This document shows, piece after piece, positions 1 to 8,500 of a DNA stretch of 12,845 nucleotides. Within the stretch, counting starts at the first letter, position 1. Each line of letters begins with the position of its first letter. The notes below the pieces were generated by a model, which saw only the letters and a list, made by a program, of their open reading frames with translations, did no database searches and had not been told where the DNA came from. The DNA comes from Desulfamplus sp. (GTDB taxonomy: Bacteria > Desulfobacterota > Desulfobacteria > Desulfobacterales > Desulfobacteraceae). The position numbers and the translations under genes were made by a program. The stretch is from positions 1 to 12,845 of the forward strand of contig JADFYT010000037.1 in assembly GCA_015232935.1 (NCBI GenBank), given 5' to 3'.

Positions 1-380
1 ACAATTACCAGAAAGAGGTCTTTAACGGAGATATCGGGGTTGTAGAAGAGGTGATAAAATCGGAAAACCGCCTTGTTGTTGATTATGATGGTCGCCTTGT
101 GGATTACGATATCCTTGAGCTGGATGAACTTGCTCTTGCGTATGCGGTTTCTGTTCATAAATCACAAGGTTCTGAATATCCGGCTGTAGTGATTGCCCTG
201 ACTACCATGCACTATCCGCTTCTTCAAAGAAATCTTCTTTATACAGCCATGACACGAGGGAAAAAACTTGTAATCATTGTGGGTTCAAAACGTGCATTTG
301 AGATCGCACTGAACAACAACCGCACCGATATGCGACTGTCCGCCCTCCGGGACAAGATACAGAATCTGTGTCAAGTTTGA
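1..380 (+). CDS. recD2: RecD2-type ATP-dependent DNA helicase, C-terminal end (5' partial)
   Basis: The frame is open from base 3 with no start in view, so this is the last 126 codons of a gene that begins upstream of the window. The visible part holds the typical end of SF1B RecD2/TraA-like helicases. First comes the NYQKEVFNGDIG segment opening the inserted SH3-like region, then ELDELALAYAVSVHKSQGSE, which contains helicase motif V/Va. Last is motif VI, YTAMTRGKK, whose Arg acts as an arginine finger. RecD2 proteins are 5'-3' helicases that usually work without RecB/RecC. The walker A/B half is outside the window, so activity cannot be judged. The gene ends with TGA, and no clear hairpin terminator follows. 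A GTG at 51 is an internal valine codon, not the start. The family call is firm; the exact subfamily name rests on memory of the motif pattern. Confidence 0.9.
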   Translation, partial: NYQKEVFNGDIGVVEEVIKSENRLVVDYDGRLVDYDILELDELALAYAVSVHKSQGSEYPAVVIALTTMHYPLLQRNLLYTAMTRGKKLVIIVGSKRAFEIALNNNRTDMRLSALRDKIQNLCQV

Positions 381-618
381 AGACCAGAAGCGATAAAAAA
401 AGAGTGATTGCACAGAATTTTATTTTGTCCATACAGTCTCTGACCAGGCATCAATCCATGAGTAAAATGCCGATTGCATATTGTGCCAAGAATGATATTG
501 ACAGCTTTGGTTTAATATGAAAATCTTACCGTTAAAAAAGATCGTTTTAATTGTAAATAAAACAGTTGCGTAATTATCTTAAGGTTTACAAGACCTGATA
601 CCAAGGAGAATCATTCTA

Positions 619-1794
619 ATGAAACAGGCAGTTATCGTAAGTGCAGCCAGAACACCTCTTGGAAGTTTTGGAGGAACATTAAGTAAAATCGGGGCTACGG
701 ATCTTGGTGCCCATGTGATCAAGGAGGCTGTCAAGCGGGCAGGCATTGACCCTAAAGAGATCAATGAGTGCATAATGGGAATGGTACTGCCTTGCGGTTA
801 CGGACAAAATCCGGCAAAACAGGCAGTTGTCAAGGCATCTCTTCCATGGGAGGTAGAGGCGATTACCGTCAACAAGGTGTGCGGTTCATCCCTTAAGGCG
901 GTTATGCTTGCTGCCCAGGCCATTCAATGTGGTGATGCAGATGTTGTCATTGCCGGAGGAATGGAGAATATGAGCATGGCACCTTATTATATGGAAAATG
1001 CCAGATGGGGACACAGAATGGGGCCTGGCAGGCTTGAAGACCACATGATGCATGACGGTCTTTGGGACATAGTGAACGATTTTCATATGGGGATGTCAAA
1101 CGAGCTCTGCTGTGAAAAGTGGGATGTATCAAGAGATGATCAGGACAAATTTGCTGCCGAGTCGTACAAAAGGGCATGCAGGTCTGTTGCGGAAGGCAGG
1201 TTTAAAGATGAAATTGCCCCTGTTTCAATTCCGCAAAGAAAAGGGGAACCTGAAATTTTTGACACTGACGAGTGCCCGAAAGAGACAAGCCATGAGATGC
1301 TTGCAAAAATGAAACCGGCATTCAGGAAAGATGGCGTGGGCACTGCCGGCAACGCATCTATCATAAGTGATGGTGCTTCAGCTCTTGTGCTTATGAGCAA
1401 GGAGAAAGCTGTTGAACTTGGCTGTACAATAATGGCCCATATAGGTGCACAGGCATCTTCTGGAATGGATATGAAATATGTTCTGATGGCACCGATCCTT
1501 GCCATTCCAAAAGTCTTGAAAAAAGAGGGATGCTCAATAGCCGATATTGACCTGTTTGAAATCAACGAAGCCTTCAGTGGAACATCAGTAGGTATAAACA
1601 AGGTGCTTGAGCTTGATCCTGAAAAGGTAAATGTCAATGGCGGAAGCGTTGCCCTTGGACATCCGATTGGAGCCAGCGGAGCAAGGGTTCTGATCACATT
1701 GTTGCATGAGATGCAGAAAAGGGATGCCAAAAAAGGTCTTGCATCTTTGTGTCTTGGCGGTGGAGAGGCTGTGGCACTGGTGGTCAACAGATAG
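619..1794 (+). CDS. Acetyl-CoA acetyltransferase (thiolase)
   Basis: This 391-residue protein has the usual length for a biosynthetic-type thiolase. The three catalytic residues align exactly: Cys88 in NKVCGSS (acyl-enzyme nucleophile), His348 in ALGHPIGASGAR, and Cys378 in SLCLGGG (acid/base). The NEAF box is at 316-319 and GGMENMS at 113-119. It should catalyse 2 acetyl-CoA to acetoacetyl-CoA plus CoA, or the reverse thiolysis, in the cytoplasm. The last glycine box reads GGGEAVAL rather than the commoner GGGQG form. That occurs in some thiolases of anaerobic acid or aromatic degraders, so a longer or branched 3-ketoacyl-CoA substrate is possible. The ATG at 619 is supported by AGGAG at 604-608. 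The gene is followed 42 nt later by a 3-hydroxyacyl-CoA dehydrogenase, so the two probably form one transcription unit. The enzyme class is nearly certain; chain-length specificity is not. Confidence 0.95.
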   Translation: MKQAVIVSAARTPLGSFGGTLSKIGATDLGAHVIKEAVKRAGIDPKEINECIMGMVLPCGYGQNPAKQAVVKASLPWEVEAITVNKVCGSSLKAVMLAAQAIQCGDADVVIAGGMENMSMAPYYMENARWGHRMGPGRLEDHMMHDGLWDIVNDFHMGMSNELCCEKWDVSRDDQDKFAAESYKRACRSVAEGRFKDEIAPVSIPQRKGEPEIFDTDECPKETSHEMLAKMKPAFRKDGVGTAGNASIISDGASALVLMSKEKAVELGCTIMAHIGAQASSGMDMKYVLMAPILAIPKVLKKEGCSIADIDLFEINEAFSGTSVGINKVLELDPEKVNVNGGSVALGHPIGASGARVLITLLHEMQKRDAKKGLASLCLGGGEAVALVVNR

Positions 1795-1822
1795 AAGATC
1801 ATAATATAAAGTTATCATAATC

Positions 1823-1827
1823 AAGGA
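1823..1827 (+). promoter_or_regulatory. Ribosome binding site that decides the hbd start
   Basis: AAGGA lies 9 nt before the ATG at 1837 and touches the in-frame ATG at 1828. Only the downstream start has workable spacing. Confidence 0.55.
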
Positions 1828-1836
1828 ATGAGAAAA

Positions 1837-2685
1837 ATGGAGATCAAAAAATTCGCAGTTATTGGCTCTGGCCAGATGGGAAACGGCATTGCACAGGTCG
1901 CAGCTGCAAGCGGTCTTGAAGTTCTTATGAGCGATATCAAGGAAGAGTTTACCGCAAAGGGTGTTGCCAACATAAGAAGAAATCTTGAAAAAGCTGTCAG
2001 CAAAGGCAAACTTGATGAGACTCAAATGGCTGCCACGCTTGAAAGGATTAAAACAACTGTAGATCTGAAGGATATGGCTGATGTCGATTTTGTTGTTGAG
2101 GCTGCTGTTGAACGAGAAGATCTGAAGTTCAAGATATTTGAGGATCTTGATAAAATATGCCCTGCCCACGCCATTCTCTCCACAAATACATCATCAATTC
2201 CAATCGGAAGAATCGCAGCCCGTACAAAACGGCCTGACAAGGTCATTGGTATGCATTTCATGAACCCGGTGCCGGTCATGAAACTTGTTGAGATAATCAA
2301 GGGGCTGCCCACCTCGGAAGAGACATTTAACATTACCTGGGAGCTTAGTAAAAAATTTGGAAAGACTCCGGCAGAAGCAAATGATTTTCCGGGATTCATT
2401 GCAAACAGAATCCTTATGCCCATGATCAACGAGGCGGTATTCTGCCTCTACCAGAGCGTTGGAAAGGCAGAGGATATAGATACTGTAATGAAACTTGGCA
2501 TGAACCATCCAATGGGGCCTCTTGCTCTTGCCGACCTTATTGGCCTTGATACCTGCCTTGCGATTATGGAGACCCTTTATGACGGATTCAAGGACTCAAA
2601 ATACAGGCCATGTCCTCTTTTGAGAAAATATGTGGAAGCTGGCTGGCTTGGAAGAAAATCAGGCAAAGGCTTCTATGATTACTAA
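1837..2685 (+). CDS. hbd: 3-hydroxybutyryl-CoA dehydrogenase
   Basis: The 282-residue protein matches the single-domain bacterial HBD family in full length. A Rossmann dinucleotide site lies at 8-20 (IGSGQMGNGIAQ). DFVVEAAVE follows at 84-92 and STNTSSIPI at 115-123, with Ser119. HFMNPVP begins with catalytic His140, Glu152 completes the dyad, and FPGFIANR carries Asn190. The C-terminal dimerisation domain ends in the usual GRKSGKGFYDY. It interconverts acetoacetyl-CoA and 3-hydroxybutyryl-CoA with NAD(P)H in the cytoplasm, the step next to the thiolase upstream. An ATG at 1828 in the same frame would add three residues. It sits directly on the AAGGA at 1823-1827, whereas the ATG at 1837 has a 9-nt spacing and gives the family's usual N-terminus, so 1837 is preferred. 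Substrate range beyond C4 cannot be read from sequence. Confidence 0.94.
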   Translation: MEIKKFAVIGSGQMGNGIAQVAAASGLEVLMSDIKEEFTAKGVANIRRNLEKAVSKGKLDETQMAATLERIKTTVDLKDMADVDFVVEAAVEREDLKFKIFEDLDKICPAHAILSTNTSSIPIGRIAARTKRPDKVIGMHFMNPVPVMKLVEIIKGLPTSEETFNITWELSKKFGKTPAEANDFPGFIANRILMPMINEAVFCLYQSVGKAEDIDTVMKLGMNHPMGPLALADLIGLDTCLAIMETLYDGFKDSKYRPCPLLRKYVEAGWLGRKSGKGFYDY

Positions 2686-2732
2686 ATTTGGTGGAAATGC
2701 TGTCTGAGACCAGCGGCAAATAGTCTGGCTAA

Positions 2733-2749
2733 CCAGAAGGCTTTTCTGG
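2733..2749 (+). other. Small hairpin (CCAGAA / TTCTGG) after hbd
   Basis: A 6-bp perfect inverted repeat with a 5-nt loop (GGCTT) starts 48 nt after the dehydrogenase stop codon. No T-run follows (the next bases are AAATCTATATT), so a rho-independent terminator is doubtful. It may be a transcript 3'-end structure or chance. Confidence 0.3.
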
Positions 2750-2767
2750 AAATCTATATTTGATGCG

Positions 2768-2799
2768 GTTCAGGGCAAACATCAGTTTTTACCCTGAAC
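2768..2799 (+). promoter_or_regulatory. Inverted repeat GTTCAGGG / CCCTGAAC in the M24 gene leader
   Basis: An 8-bp perfect inverted repeat encloses a 16-nt interior. It ends 14 nt before the strong ribosome binding site (GGGAGGT, 2813-2819) of the next gene. It could be a repressor operator (arm centres about 24 nt apart) or an RNA hairpin in the 5' leader. No T-run follows, so it is not a classical terminator. There is no family recognition; this is a description only. Confidence 0.35.
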
Positions 2800-2831
2800 T
2801 GGCAAGAGCAAAGGGAGGTAGATGAGAATAT

Positions 2832-4031
2832 ATGGAATCTTACCAGCATGGTGCTCCGGTGCGGGAAATACAGAACAGAATTGATAAACTTCAGAATATG
2901 CTGTCAGAACAGGATGTAGGCGGAGCGTTGATACTCCAGAAATCGGATTTTTTCTATTTCACGGGCACCCTTCAGCAGGGGTGGCTGTACGTACCGGCTG
3001 AGGGCAAACCCGTTCTGATGATTTTCAAGGACTACGACCGTGCAAAGGCAGAATCTCCTGTTCAATCTGTTATCTCTATGATAAGCCCCAAACAGATTCC
3101 TGACACATTAAAAGAGATGGGTTGCAAAATTCCGGTCGCCATTGGAATGGAACTTGATGTTCTGCCTGCAAATCTGTATTTTCAATATTCGTCCATTTTA
3201 AAAGATTCTGAAATCAGGGATATATCTACTGGAATCCGCATGATCAGGGCTGTCAAATCACCTTATGAACTTCAACTGATCCAGGAAGCCGCGTCCATGT
3301 CAGACAGGATCGCAGCAAAAGTGCCAGAGATACTGGAACCAGGCAAAACTGAAGTTGCCCTTGCAGGAGAGCTTGAAGCCTTTGCCAGAAGCCTTGGCCA
3401 CCAGGGAACCATAAGAATGCGGCTATGGGGAAGCGAGATTTTTTATGGCCATATAATGTCAGGCAGCTCTGCTGCCGTACCAAGCTACATGGCATCGCCT
3501 ACAGGCGGATACGGCCCGGGAGTCGCATCTTCCCAGGGCGCGGGATTCAATAAAATAGGCAAAAACGAACCCGTGCTTGTAGATTATGTGTTTGCACTCA
3601 ATGGTTATCTGTCTGACCATGCGAGAATCTTTTCGATAGGACCTGTTTCTGACGAGCTGTTAAAAGCACACGAGGCAATGCTGAAGGTGCAAAAGGCAGC
3701 TGTGGAAGCAGGCAAGCCGGGTGTGGCTACAGGTGAACTTTATGAACTGATGCTCAATCAGGCCAGATCATCCGGATATGAAGAGTATTTCATGGGTACA
3801 GGAGACAGAAAAATACGCTTTACAGGGCATGGCATAGGACTGGAATTAGATGAGTTTCCATTCATCGCAAAAGGCCAGACTCTTGATCTTGAAGAGGGGA
3901 TGACTCTTGCCCTGGAGCCAAAGGCGATCATCCCTGGCAAAGGTGTTGTAGGTATTGAAAATACCTTTGTTGTCACAGATAAAGGGCTTGAATCCATGGC
4001 ACACTACCCTGAAAATATAGTTGTGCTCTGA
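2832..4031 (+). CDS. M24 family metallopeptidase, aminopeptidase P (Xaa-Pro)-like
   Basis: The 399-residue protein has two parts. Residues about 15-140 form the creatinase/prolidase N-terminal domain, ending in the characteristic GIRMIRAVKSPYEL. Residues about 145-395 form the pita-bread M24 catalytic domain. All five dinuclear-metal ligands are visible: Asp251 (LVDYVF), Asp262 (LSDHAR), His333 (FTGHGIG), Glu362 (ALEPK) and Glu376 (GIENTF). The family cleaves X-Pro N-termini, but related M24 proteins in anaerobes have untested substrates, so the reaction is family-level inference. There is no signal peptide, so it is cytoplasmic. GGGAGGT at 2813-2819 lies 12 nt before the ATG. It is separated from hbd by 146 nt holding two hairpins and has no obvious functional link to either neighbour. 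Nothing is degenerate. Confidence 0.9.
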   Translation: MESYQHGAPVREIQNRIDKLQNMLSEQDVGGALILQKSDFFYFTGTLQQGWLYVPAEGKPVLMIFKDYDRAKAESPVQSVISMISPKQIPDTLKEMGCKIPVAIGMELDVLPANLYFQYSSILKDSEIRDISTGIRMIRAVKSPYELQLIQEAASMSDRIAAKVPEILEPGKTEVALAGELEAFARSLGHQGTIRMRLWGSEIFYGHIMSGSSAAVPSYMASPTGGYGPGVASSQGAGFNKIGKNEPVLVDYVFALNGYLSDHARIFSIGPVSDELLKAHEAMLKVQKAAVEAGKPGVATGELYELMLNQARSSGYEEYFMGTGDRKIRFTGHGIGLELDEFPFIAKGQTLDLEEGMTLALEPKAIIPGKGVVGIENTFVVTDKGLESMAHYPENIVVL

Positions 4032-4134
4032 GCAAACAGGAGACATAAACAGCTTAATATTATTGTAGATTTTAATTTCTTGACAATCAAGCAATATATA
4101 AGGCAACTGAGTAAGCAGACAAGGCGGTATTTGC

Positions 4135-5544
4135 ATGGAAAAAAAACAGGCAGATTATAAAGAGTTGAAAGAAACAAAGGTACAAGCCCAGGTTCAAAAA
4201 ATGTCCAATATCAAAGGAAATGACTCAAAATACAGATCTTGCAATCTCCCGCCGGATCTTATGAAACAGGCAAATATCGCATGTCTGGAGCTTGATATAA
4301 CTTTAAAGGTAGCTGCGTGGAATATAGCGTCCGAGAAACTTTTCGGCTACTCGGAAACCGAAGCATCAGGCTCTTTTCTTGCCGATATCGTTGTGCCGAC
4401 TGACAAGATATCTGATTTTCACAGGATTCTGTCTGACATGCTCATAACTCCTTCTGCCGGCAGAGCCATAACTTTTGACAACATAAACAGAACCGGCAGA
4501 AAGATGACATGTGAGTGGTACTACAGCCCTATATTGAATCAGGACGAGCATATTACAGGAATCTCCCTGATGGCTCAGGATGTTACGGACAAGATCAAAG
4601 CCAGGCGCAAAATTACCAAACTCAATAAAACAATTGAAGATTTTCTTGGTTTTGCACCTATAGGTATATACCAGGCAAGCGATGAGGGCGGATTCGTAAT
4701 GGCAAATCCTGAAATGGCATGGATGCTTGGCTATGAAAGCCCGACAGCCCTTATCCAGCAGATGACAGATATTGCGTCCCAGATGTTTGCCACAGATGAC
4801 TCTGCCGAACAGTTCTTCTTCCAGCTTTTTGAGGCTGAACAAGTCAAAAGCTACAGATGCAAGCTGAACAAAAAAAATGGAGCAACCTTCTGGTCAAGCT
4901 CCTATGCAAAAAGAGCATTTAACAAAGAGGGAAGGCCGGATGGTTTTTATGGCTTTACCATGGATATCAGCCGCAATGTACGTATGGAAGAGGAGCTTCA
5001 GGAAGCAAATGCCCAGCTTGTGCGCATTGCAACACTTGACGGCCTGACCCAGATTCCAAACCGGAGAAAATTTGATGAATATTTAGGTTCAGAGTGGAAA
5101 AGAGCTGCAAGAGACAAGCATACAATATCCCTTATTCTGTGCGATATAGATTTTTTCAAGCCATATAATGACAATTACGGACATCAGGGCGGTGACGAGA
5201 CCTTGCGGCAGGTGGCACGCTGCATTGCTGACAACAGCAGAAGACCTGCTGACCTGGCAGCCAGATATGGTGGAGAGGAGTTTGTTGTTGTACTTCCCGA
5301 TACTGACACGGAAGGTGCTGTTCAGGTGGCTGAAAATTTACGCATCGCGGTCAGAAACCTTGAAATTCCACATGCCTACTCCAAAGTTCATAATTGTGTA
5401 ACCATAAGTTCCGGGGTCGCATCCATAATTCCCACGAACCAGGACCCTCCTAAAATTCTTATTGAGCAGGCTGACGCTGCCTTGTATCAGGCTAAAAAAC
5501 TTGGCAGGGACAGGGTTGCTTCAGCATCAACAACCAATCCATGA
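4135..5544 (+). CDS. PAS-PAS-GGDEF diguanylate cyclase
   Basis: This 469-residue protein has no membrane segment. After a charged N-terminus come PAS 1 (about 45-160, with the core AAWNIASEKLFGYSETEA) and PAS 2 (about 170-288, ending GFTMDISRNVRMEEEL). A short coiled coil leads into a complete GGDEF domain (about 300-465). DGLTQIPNRRKF, metal Asp337 in CDIDFFKPYND, and the signature GGEEF at 379-383 indicate an active enzyme making c-di-GMP from two GTP. RPAD at 370-373, exactly five residues before the signature, is the RxxD inhibitory I-site, so product feedback is expected. The PAS domains presumably sense a cytosolic ligand or redox state; no heme or flavin residue can be assigned by eye. 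AAGG at 4121-4124 precedes the ATG by 10 nt. The first kinase gene starts 54 nt downstream, suggesting co-transcription with the phosphorelay. Confidence 0.93.
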   Translation: MEKKQADYKELKETKVQAQVQKMSNIKGNDSKYRSCNLPPDLMKQANIACLELDITLKVAAWNIASEKLFGYSETEASGSFLADIVVPTDKISDFHRILSDMLITPSAGRAITFDNINRTGRKMTCEWYYSPILNQDEHITGISLMAQDVTDKIKARRKITKLNKTIEDFLGFAPIGIYQASDEGGFVMANPEMAWMLGYESPTALIQQMTDIASQMFATDDSAEQFFFQLFEAEQVKSYRCKLNKKNGATFWSSSYAKRAFNKEGRPDGFYGFTMDISRNVRMEEELQEANAQLVRIATLDGLTQIPNRRKFDEYLGSEWKRAARDKHTISLILCDIDFFKPYNDNYGHQGGDETLRQVARCIADNSRRPADLAARYGGEEFVVVLPDTDTEGAVQVAENLRIAVRNLEIPHAYSKVHNCVTISSGVASIIPTNQDPPKILIEQADAALYQAKKLGRDRVASASTTNP

Positions 5545-5581
5545 CATGATCAGTTTGTGTCAGGAATCAGAAGTCCATGAC

Positions 5582-5587
5582 GTGAGG
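5582..5587 (+). promoter_or_regulatory. Weak ribosome binding site of the CHASE4 kinase
   Basis: GTGAGG lies 11 nt before the ATG at 5599 and 5 nt before a possible in-frame TTG at 5593. The ATG is preferred for codon and spacing, but the two differ by only two residues. Confidence 0.4.
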
Positions 5588-5598
5588 CACCTTTGCTT

Positions 5599-8500
5599 AT
5601 GATAAAACGCCAACTGAAAATAAAGCACAAGGCAGTTATCATAATTGCATTCTTTTTTATTTTCTACATTGTCATGAACATCCTTTTGCTTCACCGTCTG
5701 ATTTTAAAAGATTTCATGGAACTTGAGGAGATGGAGGCAAAAAAGGATATCCAGAGATGCCAGATGGCGTTTGATCGTGAGGTCGCGGCAATAGACACAA
5801 TAACAACTGACTGGGCAAACTGGGATGACACATATCAATTTGCCTCTGATAAAAATCAAAAATACATTGATACCAACCTGCTCCAAGAGTCCTTTATTGC
5901 AAGTCGCACCAATATTATCTACATTATCAACACCTCCGGCGAGCTTGTTGGCGGAAAAATATATGACAAAGAATGGGAAAACGAGATCTCTTTGAAAGAC
6001 TTTCCCAATAATTTTGACACCTCCGGTTTCTTGTTGGATCACAAGAGTGTTGAAAGCTCCAAGTCAGGCATTTATATCACGGAAAAGGGCTACATGATAC
6101 TTGCTTCCCGTCCGGTTCTCACCTCAAGCCACACCGGCCCAAGCAATGGAACCATCATTATGGGCCGTTTTATTACCGACGAACTGGTTGCAATGCTGAA
6201 CCAGCAGACACGGGTTGATTTTTCGCTTGATCCCGTAAGTACGCCTGTCTCCATTGACACATTCCTTGGCACTGACACATCCCTTGGCACTGGCACGTCC
6301 CTTAGCACTGACACACCCCATATTAAAAAACCTGAAAATATAGAAAAGACAGAGCGAAACAACAGACCCTGCAATATTGATGTCCGACATATTGATGGTG
6401 ACATTCTTGAACTGTCGCAGATCTACAATGATATAACCGGCAAACCCGCTTTCAGAATCAAGGCTGTTGTAAAAAGAGAAATCAGTAAAAGAGGGCAATC
6501 CGTATTCCAGTTCACCCTGGTCTCGATTATTGTTGTAGGGATACTTATTCTCGGGTTTATGATCACATTTCTACAGCACTATATATTCTCTCCCTTGTCA
6601 GATCTTACAAAAGGCGTACTTTCCATACACTCCCAAAAAGATCTCTCCATATCCTTTGAATCTGACAGGTCTGATGAAATAGGCATATTAATGCGTGAAT
6701 TTGAATCGACAAGACACTGGATCAAAGATAAAAATGACAGCCTTGAACAGATGATAATTTCTCTTGAAAAGGCCAAGTCAGAGGCTGAATCCGCAAACAG
6801 GACAAAATCGCAGTTTCTTGCCAATATGAGCCATGAAATCCGTACCCCGATGAACGGTGTGCTTGGCATGACAGAACTTCTGCTTGAGACAAGCCTTACG
6901 CCTGAACAGCAAAAATTCGCACGTACAATAGAGACTTCAGGAAAATCACTGATGACTATTATCAACGATATTCTTGATTTTTCAAAAATTGAGTCCGGAA
7001 AAATAGAATTAGAGGATATCCCTTTTAATATTCAAGATATTGTGGAAAATGTTACTGCGATTTTCGCATCCAAAGTTCATTCAAAGAGGCTTGAGCTTGC
7101 TGTTTTGATTCCCCCTGGAACTGATATTTTTATTAAAGGCGATCCTGAGCGTATTCGTCAAATTCTGATGAATCTTGTAGGCAATGCCATCAAGTTTACT
7201 TCAAAGGGTGAAGTGGTTATCAAGGTTTGCACAGAAAAGACAAGAGGACTCATAGAAAATACGGAGATTAACAGTTCTGGTTTGAGTACAATAAAAGGAG
7301 TTCTTCCCGCAGACGGTACAGGTGTGGAAGAACAGATGCTAATGCTCAATATCTCTGTTAAAGATACCGGCATTGGCATAAGCCCTGAAGATTGCGAAAA
7401 GCTGTTTAAACCTTTTTCCCAGGCAGACTGTTCCACAACCCGCAGATATGGCGGAACCGGCCTTGGGCTTGCTATCTCTACACAACTTGTTTCGCTTATG
7501 GGCGGTACGCTTTCAGTAAACAGTACTCCGGGGCAAGGTTCTGAGTTTTATTTTAATATTCCTGTTAAACAGGGTGACAGAATTACGACTAACTGGCCTG
7601 GTGAGCAAGAAGATGGCACTATGATAGATGGTTCTGTACTGAACGGGAAAAAAGTTCTGATTATTGATGATAACGGTACTAACCGTGATATTCTTGCCCA
7701 TCTTGCATCCGCATGGGGCATGCATCCCGATTCCGAGGAGAGTGGCGGTAACGGAGTCTATAAACTTCTCCAGGCACAGAGCATGGAAAAGCCTTTTGAT
7801 GTGGTGCTGCTCGATTTTCATATGCCTTTTGGCATGGATGGCTTTCAAACGGCAAGATCGATCAAATCATATACAGCCATGAAAAAGTTACCAATTATCC
7901 TCTTGACCTCGGTGGCCAGAGAAAATGTAAGTGTGGCAACATGGCAGGAGGCTCAAATTTACACCTGCCTTACCAAACCGGTACAGACACCCAGGCTTTA
8001 CAGGGAACTTATAAAGTGCATCAAAGAGACTTCTCCCAGAAACAGAACGCGCAGAGCGGAAGACAGAGAAACGCGGGAAAAAAATAGTGTTACATACAAA
8101 CCCGAATCAGAGAGAGACCTGCCGGAACCACGACAACAAGAGCAACTGCGATCAGGACAAAAACCGGAAGAACAACAACAGCCAGAACCGCAACAACCAT
8201 CAGAGCGACAACCATCAAAGCGACAACCGGCACAGCCATCACCTAAACAGCGACAGACATCACCGGCACAACCATCAGGGCAGCAATCGCCCGAGCCGCA
8301 AATTTCGCAAAAGCCTCATAATAAAAGCGGGCAATATGCAGGGACAAAGATACTTCTGGCTGAAGACTATGATGTCAATCAAATGCTTGTAAAGAGCATT
8401 CTTGAAAAAAGAGGCTGCGTTATTGATATAGTCGAAAATGGCTCAGAGGCACTGGATGCTTTCCTGGCTCAAACATATGACATGATTCTCATGGATTGCC

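Noticed and set aside
498..524. TTGACA box upstream of the thiolase gene
   Set aside because: The nearest -10-like sequences are TAATAT at 9 nt or GAAAAT at 15 nt. Neither gives acceptable spacing plus match, so no promoter is annotated.
532..550. TTAAAA/TTTTAA dyad before the thiolase gene as an operator
   Set aside because: Pure A/T arms of six bases are expected by chance in AT-rich spacer DNA, and no known operator consensus is matched.
1140..1802. Long open frame on the - strand opposite the thiolase gene (220 codons), and a similar one at 1585-2169
   Set aside because: Both lie antisense to genes with complete family motifs. Their translations are Ser/Cys/Ile-rich without domains, so they are frame shadows.
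2822..2884. 20-codon leader frame with an ATG close to the strong RBS of the M24 gene
   Set aside because: It is only 2 nt from the end of the RBS, too near for initiation, and the peptide has no attenuation-type codon run.
4080..4102. TTGACA followed by TATATAAG, as a sigma-70 promoter for the cyclase operon
   Set aside because: The perfect -35 box is only 9-11 nt from the AT-rich -10-like sequence, and nothing suitable lies at 16-18 nt.
8087..8392. + strand frame rich in His/Asn/Asp inside the kinase gene
   Set aside because: It is the shifted reading of the CAA/CCA/CGA-type low-complexity linker of the kinase and has no start signal of its own.
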